From contig CP136064.1 of the NCBI GenBank assembly GCA_032622095.1, positions 278,095,614 to 278,159,613 on the forward strand: a stretch of DNA of 64,000 nt. Direction: 5' to 3'. This DNA is from Siphonodentalium dalli (Eukaryota > Mollusca > Scaphopoda > Gadilida > Siphonodentaliidae). The notes under the pieces are model-generated. The model saw nothing but the letters and a program-made list of their open reading frames with translations. It had not been told where the DNA came from and did no database searches. Shown here one piece after another: positions 59,806-64,000 of the stretch. The position numbers were made by a program, and so were the translations under genes. The number at the start of each line of letters is the position of its first letter. The stretch's first letter is position 1.

Positions 59806-61139
59806 CGATTTAACTGTTGCGTGCTAACAAGTCCAGAAACTGAGTAGTTTCAACAACAATTACCATAGTGAATGATGCGACCAAGGCTCTCAAGAGATTG
59901 CATTGCTTCAAATCAAGTAGCAAATAGGGGATGAGCTCTGAACAGCAACTCATTTGCAACTGACGATTGGATCGAAGGAATGTTGAACTTCAGGAGAAAT
60001 ACAGGATACATATAGCATAGTCCTCCATGTCTGTGCTGATAAATAACGAGATATTCTAAAAATGAAATCCAATTAACAATATATTTTTGTACAAATAAAA
60101 CAACAGTGAAGTCATTGGAATATTAAGATATTACATTTTGGAACGATCATTGCCCATTGATGAAAGAATGCTTCCACATATTTGGTTTATTAAATTTGTT
60201 TTCACCTACCTATGTACCCAGCCCCAAGGGAAACAACCTCTTTTAAGGACGGCCTTAGACGGTCTCAAAAGATAGGAAAGATTTCAGGTTCTGCATGACG
60301 GATCACAACAGGTTAGAACTGCAAATCTTTCATAATTTCTTTCAAAATGTTCAGGCCTGTAAATCAATAAAAGCCCATGGCATATTGGTTACTCAAATTA
60401 TGCTTTCCCAATTCCGGGTATCATGGCTGTGTAAACTATAAATTTGAGTTTACCTTCTCCTGTGTATGTGAAGCAGTCACCCATGTCGATATCATCTTCA
60501 TATCCTCCAGACAGTGCGATAGAAAACACACCATCAGACCCACCATGTATTCCAGCAACGGTCGGGCGGTGCACCCCATCTACACAGCACTCGAGTCTCA
60601 TTGCCCAAACTGTTCCCACAGCAACACCTGACAAAAAATCATAGGATACAATAATTAGGGCGGGGTCGAGAATAATGTGTAAATAAACAAATCTGCTCAC
60701 CCAAGGTTCATAATCTTTCATGGGAATCAAATTTAAGCACTTTTAAGCACTTGAGGACTGGGTAAAGAGTTTTTAACCCTTTGAGTGCCAGGGGCCGATC
60801 TCATCAGCCCTAAACCTACAAAATAAGTCTGTTAAAGAATATAAGAATAAATTATTAAAATTGTAAAAAATTGTAAAAAAAATAAATTAAATAAATAAAA
60901 ATAAAAATATTGTTAAGCCAATGCATTCTCTTATATATGCGAGGCGACCTATGGTCGACTCGCATATATAAGAGAATGCATTGGCACAGGGTATATGGGT
61001 CGATACAAAAATCGGACTTGGCACTGAAAGGGTTAAGGACTATTTTATTATTGTAACCTACAATAAACACATCACTGTATGTCAGTTTACCGTGTTCATA
61101 ATAGTGAAATGAACTCCAGATCTCACGTCTATCTTGCAT
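50326..61139 (-). CDS. Stand-alone SRA/YDG domain protein, six exons, 227 aa
   Basis: Exons (minus) 61139-61091, 60627-60454, 59738-59701, 58179-58026, 51862-51747 and 50478-50326 join to 684 nt in one frame. SRA domains bind methylated CpG by flipping the methylcytosine; UHRF1 uses this to bring DNMT1 to replicating DNA. Here the domain is nearly the whole protein: VGTVW (20-24), [12 protein letters not shown] (34-45), [10 protein letters not shown] (57-66), FTYTGEGGRDLKG (69-81), RVIRG, EGYRYDG (133-139) and FGVWKFAL. By alignment with human UHRF1, pocket residues Y466, D469 and Y478 are Y59, D62 and Y71, and V446 is V40. The NKR finger (489-491) is T82-K83-A84. There is no RING, PHD, Tudor or ubiquitin-like part. 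The acidic Ser/Gln-rich tail ends in repeats. Likely nuclear; function inferred from the domain only. Confidence 0.94.
50740..51510. repeat. CCTTGAAACTCCTTGA-rich degenerate repeats in SRA intron 5
   Basis: CCTTGAAACTCCTTGA at about 50780 and 51500 with variants CCTTGAAACCCTTGAATT and CCTTGAAAATCCTTGAATTG; between them GTTGGTATATGGGA(A/C)GTAACTC is doubled. No function assigned. Confidence 0.55.
51747..51862 (-). CDS. SRA gene exon 5: end of SRA domain
   Basis: Acceptor CTTTTTCAG ends at 51863; donor GTATGT at 51746-51741. Codes G139 (split) to E177: [20 protein letters not shown] and PPPWTIEE match UHRF1 IYKVVKYW, GKSGFLVWRYLL and PGPWTKE. It is separated from exon 4 by a 6.2-kb intron filled with repeats. 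Confidence 0.95.
52303..52336 (+). mobile_element. Fragment of the CATTCTCTTATA palindrome arm
   Basis: TATATAAGAGAATGCACTGG then TACAGGAT; a lone half arm. Confidence 0.6.
52950..53345 (+). mobile_element. Element with two about 145-bp units, (GACG)n and hairpin
   Basis: Two units with GTCATAACTC/GCCATAACTC, CGGATCAAACCC and TTCGAACT(A/C)GATCTGTATT, then a run of GACAGACGGACGGACGGAC (53246-53275) and a palindrome GTTTACCATACTATGGTA ending GGTAAAC. Confidence 0.7.
53510..54170 (+). mobile_element. Pearl-like element with 350-bp direct repeats
   Basis: AAAAAGGGCCATAACTCTGG and CGCGCTATGCATGTAGCTGT recur about 350 bp apart (from 53612 and 53960). Three GTACGGACGGAC tracts occur, and the end is a hairpin-like CCCGCCGACTTCAAGTCGGG near 54148. 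Confidence 0.7.
54170..55478. other. SRA intron 4 interior, AT-rich, nothing recognised
   Basis: No exon between 51863 and 58025 is needed for a complete SRA frame, and no other family motif was seen. A doubled CATATGCCTGGCAATA lies near 54302-54340. Confidence 0.5.
55479..55850 (+). mobile_element. AGGTCCCC palindrome element, copy 8, in SRA intron 4
   Basis: CAAGGCTTGAAATAATGTG to CACTATTTCAAGGCTTG; both palindromes present but worn. Confidence 0.9.
55950..56042. repeat. Palindrome with TAATCAATTGGTTC arms
   Basis: GAGAGTAATCAATTGGTTC and ATTACGTTAAAT meet their reverse ATTTAACGTAAT and GAACTAATTGATTA across AAAT. Confidence 0.8.
56380..56764 (-). mobile_element. TTAA-target MITE, CCCTTTACCCAACA class, copy 4
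   Basis: Reverse orientation. Left end complete; the right end stops at TGTTGGG directly followed by TTAA, so the last seven bases (TAAAGGG) are missing. In intron 4 of the SRA gene. Confidence 0.92.
57173..57517 (+). mobile_element. AGGTCCCC palindrome element, copy 9, in SRA intron 4
   Basis: CCTGAGTTTAGTGTGCAGAA at the left, two palindromes, right end at CTGCAAATGAC. Loop of the second palindrome partly deleted. Confidence 0.9.
58026..58179 (-). CDS. SRA gene exon 4: second half of domain to YDG
   Basis: Acceptor TTTGCAG ends at 58180; donor G|GTAAGT at 58025-58020. Codes N88 to D138 plus one base of G139. PVRVIRG and PEGYRYDG match UHRF1 KPVRVVRN and AEGNRYDG, so the family's YDG signature spans this splice junction. 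Confidence 0.94.
58213..58600 (+). mobile_element. TTAA-target MITE, CCCTTTACCCAACA class, copy 5
   Basis: Right flank TTAA, left flank ATAA (mutated). The second palindrome has lost its left arm. It starts 33 bp upstream of SRA exon 4's acceptor, inside intron 3. Confidence 0.92.
58749..59029 (+). repeat. 56-bp tandem repeat, five units, SRA intron 3
   Basis: GTTATGTATTCATACTAACT then ATTGAAATGTATGCGTTATT and ATACTGGTGATATTA. Copies begin at 58749, 58805, 58861, 58917 and 58973 and are almost identical. Confidence 0.95.
59059..59473 (+). mobile_element. CCCTTTCATGAC class MITE, copy 4, internally expanded
   Basis: TTAACCATTTCAAGACGAGA at the left, then four palindrome modules, with GGTAAATATTGTTA(G/A)GCCAAT repeated three times. 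Right end incomplete (GCACATGATTTTCGCAAAA). In SRA intron 3. Confidence 0.85.
59635..59716 (-). repeat. 27-bp tandem repeats duplicating a splice donor of the SRA gene
   Basis: On the minus strand the block AAGCCAATCCAA(A/C)G is repeated four times, in most copies followed by GTAAGTTGGTCAT. Three intact GTAAGT donors stand in series. One copy has lost the donor. Use of the second donor adds 27 nt with an in-frame TAA after four codons. Confidence 0.9.
59701..59738 (-). CDS. SRA gene exon 3: short exon carrying the finger region
   Basis: 38-bp exon. Acceptor TTTTCAG ends at 59739; donor GTAAGT at 59700-59695. Codes G75 (split) to K87: [13 protein letters not shown], aligned with GGRDLSGNKR of UHRF1. 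The exon edge with its donor is repeated in tandem just downstream (59635-59716). Confidence 0.9.
59766..59801 (+). repeat. (GA)n microsatellite
   Basis: An uninterrupted GA run of about 17 units, 28 bp upstream of SRA exon 3's start in the minus direction (it is CT-rich on the transcript and lies just before the acceptor). Confidence 0.95.
60454..60627 (-). CDS. SRA gene exon 2: DNA-binding core
   Basis: Acceptor TTTGTCAG ends at 60628; donor G|GTAAAC at 60453. Length 174 bp, phase 1 at both ends. Contains [22 protein letters not shown] and CFTYTGE, the most conserved part of SRA domains with the methylcytosine pocket (Y59, D62, Y71) and thumb V40. Confidence 0.96.
60777..61032 (+). mobile_element. 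CCCTTTGAGTGCCAGG class MITE with 66-bp palindrome, copy 4
   Basis: TTAA on both sides, ends CCCTTTGAGTGCCAGG and CTTGGCACTGAAAGGG, one complete 66-bp palindrome. In intron 1 of the SRA gene. Confidence 0.92.
61091..61139 (-). CDS. SRA gene exon 1 (start codon)
   Basis: ATG at 61139-61137; codes 16 residues ending FHYYEH plus one base (phase 1). Donor GTAAAC at 61090-61085. It is placed directly before the conserved SRA start GVAVGT and matches it in phase. A further upstream coding exon spliced into this one cannot be excluded. Confidence 0.75.
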
Positions 61140-62148
61140 AGTGAACACTCTTCTTTATACTTATTTCCTTTCACAGCCATTCATACTTTTCCTTCCAAAT
61201 GCGATTAAAAACACATTTTCCGGCAGGCATTTTCACAAAGAAAGCGTGTTTAAACTACACTATTAAGAATGAGCATGCCAGCACGTGACAACATACAGTA
61301 CACTATTGACATTTTGCGGGGGTGGGATATATGGTTTGTTATTTATAGGAATCAAAATCAACAATGTTACTGAAAGACATCGCAGCTTTGAGTTTTTGCT
61401 TGAGATTTCCAAGAATTATTATCTTCTGAGGAGAAAACAATCTCCTGCACACTGGATTAGATTGAAATGAATATCTAGAATAGGTACCTGTTCGATAGTC
61501 TGGAACAAACGGCAGGGAATACCATTACTTAAATATAGAATATGTAGCTAATTTTGTCGCTTAAACTGTTTATGTCCGTGAGGGGGATTTGAGCATCTAT
61601 TGGCGAGGCTCTGCCGAGTCCTATAAATGCCAAATCCCCCGAACGGACATAAACAATTTTAGTGACAACATGCTACATATTTTATTTATACATCGCACGA
61701 AACTTGCATTTTGTGAGGTAAATTTGTCATTTTCCACAGATTTTGATTCGTTACCTCGATGACGCCCTTACATGCATTAGGTCAATTAGGACTAATTAGC
61801 ATTCGTGACATGGAAAAACCCAAGTGCAGCTGAGAGCGAAATAGTTCGTTGGTTTTTTTTAATAGTTATTCTAAGATGGCCTTTAGCTAATGGTTTACAG
61901 ATGCATAGAGTGAAAACATATGCCGATTATGAATTTTGTATCAATTGCAGTGAATTATGGATGATAAAAACATCCCAAATTCACAATGACGTCATTCGGG
62001 TCGGTTGACGTCCCTAGCTACCTGCGCAATTTGCTTATACAATTACATCATGAAAGTAGTACTAACCTAAGAAAGCTACATTGACCCAATAAAGCTTCTT
62101 TGATGTAATAAACGTAACGTTTATTAGGATAAACGTAACTGTTATTAG
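61140..62148. other. Upstream region of the SRA gene
   Basis: About 1 kb before the SRA start codon, with the inverted repeat at 61555-61670. No TATA box or upstream exon could be placed with confidence. Confidence 0.4.
61555..61670. repeat. Inverted repeat, about 37-bp arms, upstream of the SRA gene
   Basis: TTGTCGCTTAAACTGTTTAT, GTCCG and GGGGGATTTG at the left return as CAAATCCCCC, CGGACATAAACAATTTTAGT, GACAA at the right, around GAGGCTCTGCCGAGTCC. Confidence 0.88.
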
Positions 62149-63225
62149 CAGGGATGTGCTAACGCCGGGCGGGGGCGCCCACCACTCAAAACGATCGCCC
62201 GGGAGTGACTACGTTTTCAAACCGGTGCGCCCGGCACATTTTTACGATCACAACTGTACTCGCATTGTAAATTGTGCCGAGTTCTCTTGATGAAAACGAC
62301 ATCTTGCATATCTGATAGCGACGACATGTTGCCGTCTGTGGCATTTTAATGCCTCATATAAAGCACGTGGGGAGCCTTGATTAATGACGTGTCAAAAGGT
62401 CTGCGATGACCGGTGAATTTTATTACAAAGAGCCGACATAATCAAATACTTTCCGCGCGTGCTGACCTGAAGTCACGCGCTGCAGTTAAAAGTCCCGGGT
62501 TGAATTTGGAATGCTCAGTTTCAATGATCCTAAGCCAAAACGATGTCGTTATTGAAATTTTTCACTCAAACTTCGAAAAGTAAAAAGCTCAAATCATGTC
62601 TCAGAAACCGCATGGTGGAGGAAACGTTAGACGCGGTCATGCGTATAGTAATTGAAGGACCGCCCCCTTCCACGGCGCGGTTAAACTGTGAGCAGACGGA
62701 AAGAATAGGCGATTAAAAGTCCATTCCATGAAAGTGTGACGTAACAGAAGTTGTATAAACATTGTAAATATACGTCACTGTGTATAGAAAAAAGAAGGAA
62801 ATCACGTGGGAAATATGACATGACGCGATTAGTACTCAGGCGATGATTGGCACGTGTTCGTGTGACGCTGTTGTTAGTTCTCTCCCAGACAGCCTTTGAT
62901 ATAATGCCGCCGTTTCAGTTTACTGTACCGGATTAACTTGTTAAATAATTGGATTTATATAAAGAATATGCAGAGGATATATACTTATACCGGGTGAGTT
63001 ACACTGACTTTCAAATTATGTTCGCCCAAATTTTAAATATGAAATGTCCCTATTTTATGATAATTTGTCAGAGACCTTGTGGTGTATTTTACACCTGAAA
63101 TGCAAGGAAAACGCGTTTGCGGGCGCTAATAATCCAAATTTTCTTCCGATTGGGCGAACCATGGTCGCCCAATCGAACCCATGACCCTCCCGCCCGGGAC
63201 TATTTTGGGGATTGGCACATCCCCG
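62149..63225 (+). mobile_element. hAT-like element remnant, about 1.08 kb
   Basis: Ends CAGGGATGTGCTAACGCCGG and, reversed, CGGGGATGTGCCAATCCCC with GGGCGGG inside both. ATTAG occurs next to both ends (GTTATTAG left, ATTAGGCA right), too short to be a clean 8-bp duplication. Contains the transposase-like fragment at 62543-62716. Confidence 0.6.
62543..62716 (+). pseudogene. hAT-family transposase C-terminal fragment (57 codons)
   Basis: Frame with LKSCLRNRMVEETLDAVMRI then IEGPPP, typical of the end of the hAT dimerisation region in transposase-derived zinc-finger proteins (leucine/arginine helix, then a GPP turn). The catalytic region is absent. The ATG start gives MSLLKFF and may be fortuitous. 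A remnant, not an active transposase. Confidence 0.6.
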
Positions 63226-63285
63226 ATTAGGCAGGCTTTATGTAGGCAATAGAGGTAGTGAGCGGTGAATAAAATAAATTACATC

Positions 63286-63377
63286 AGGGTCAGCCAACCA
63301 CAATTTCCACACAGCTATTCTTCTGATTGGCTCCAATCAGACCTGCCGCTATCTGTGGTTAACTGACCCTGACTTAA
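63286..63377. repeat. Short MITE-like inverted repeat
   Basis: TCAGGGTCAGCCAACCACAA at the left; TGTGGTTAACTGACCCTGAC at the right; about 50 bp between. Confidence 0.8.
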
Positions 63378-63445
63378 TATTATTTTAGGCAATGGGTTTC
63401 CCTGCTATTTGTTTCAGATGATCGAACACGTAGTTGTTGTAGATA

Positions 63446-63659
63446 CAGTAATGCCCTAAATAATCAACTTCTTAACCACAGCAGAATTATGGGTAACTTT
63501 TCAGGATTTAGTCGGAAATATGGCTTGTTGGTATTCATTGGAAAGCTCTCAGTGAGAGCTTTCCGATGAATGGCAACAAGCCATATTTCTGACTACATCC
63601 TGAAAAGGTACCCATAATTCTGCTGTGGTTAAGGAGTCGTTTATTAAGGAGCATTACTG
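63446..63659. mobile_element. TA-target foldback MITE, copy 7
   Basis: TA-flanked palindrome with slightly more divergent right arm (TTATTAAGGAGCATTACTG). Confidence 0.94.
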
Positions 63660-64000
63660 TATTCTGGGTTCATCCAGCTACTCTAGTGTTCCAATAAACA
63701 TTCAGTCCCAAAATAAACATGCAGGGTGGAAATCATGATAAAATTTAATAAACACGCAGACCCGAATAATCATGCAGGGAAGTACAGTTCGAAATCATTA
63801 TAACGTTCATCTGCAATTATGGGATAGAAATATTGCTCGGAATGTGCATAAATATACACCGGCGTTTCCGCAGGGGCGCATCCTATCCTGAGATGGTTTT
63901 TATGCCTGTTACTGTATCCCTCTTCATTACAGTTGTCAAAACATAAACAAACACGACATCTTAGGAGTAAAATCCCATGCTTGATCCAGGTATATTTGAC
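63660..64000. other. End of window, nothing recognised
   Basis: Short repeats of AATAA(A/T)CATGCAGG only; no coding or repeat family signal. Confidence 0.4.

Noticed and set aside
50326-61139. Calling the SRA gene UHRF1
   Set aside because: No UBL, Tudor, PHD or RING regions in the assembled exons, and the frame has its own start and stop; only the SRA domain is shared.
1-64000. tRNA, rRNA or snRNA genes
   Set aside because: No B-box-like GGTTCGA motif with a matching A box, and no rRNA-like conserved stretch, was found by eye; a covariance search was not possible.

Overview
The window looks like nuclear DNA of a bivalve mollusc. It is AT-rich, has small exons with GT-AG introns, and is densely packed with short palindromic transposons. 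It also carries arrays of about 160-bp repeats followed by ACGG-type tetranucleotide runs, as in the pearl (CvA-like) elements described from oysters and clams. The species cannot be fixed from the sequence. No bacterial genes, tRNA, rRNA or CRISPR array were seen.

Three protein-coding genes could be assembled exon by exon, with every splice phase consistent. (1) 21221..9232, minus: a six-exon cation-dependent mannose-6-phosphate receptor (M6PR), 275 aa, with signal peptide, lectin domain, one membrane span and a tail ending in an acidic dileucine signal. (2) 37258..40841, plus: a PLAC8/cornifelin-type cysteine-rich protein, about 152 aa from the first in-frame ATG, in three recognised coding exons. 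(3) 61139..50326, minus: a six-exon, 227-aa stand-alone SRA/YDG methyl-DNA-binding domain protein, related to the SRA domain of UHRF1 but with no RING, PHD, Tudor or ubiquitin-like parts. Its base-flipping pocket is conserved, but the finger that reads hemimethylated DNA is altered.

The rest is mobile and repetitive DNA. Recognised families: a TA-target foldback MITE of about 213 bp (seven copies plus one arm); three classes of TTAA-target, CCCTTT-ended (piggyBac-like) MITEs that share one 66-bp palindrome; an AGGTCCCC palindrome family of about 400 bp; a GGTACTCAATCCGAT-ended family; several other inverted-repeat elements; a hAT-like remnant near 62.1-63.2 kb; and pearl-like composite elements, including a 22-monomer array with a 483-bp higher-order period at 29.6-33.2 kb. 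Minisatellites lie at 34.6-35.85 kb (21/28 bp), 41.2-42.9 kb (74/23 bp), 43.8-44.2 kb (43 bp), 49.1 kb (28 bp), 50.1-50.4 kb (73 bp) and 58.7-59.0 kb (56 bp).

The most striking pattern is that all three genes carry tandem duplications on the 3' edge of an exon. M6PR exon 4 has duplicated splice donors, SRA exon 3 has a fourfold duplication of its edge with three intact donors, and the last coding codons of both the SRA gene and the PLAC8 gene lie in tandem repeats that continue into the 3' UTR. An unexplained ORF of about 150 codons in M6PR intron 1 lies between two inverted repeats and may be a captured gene fragment.
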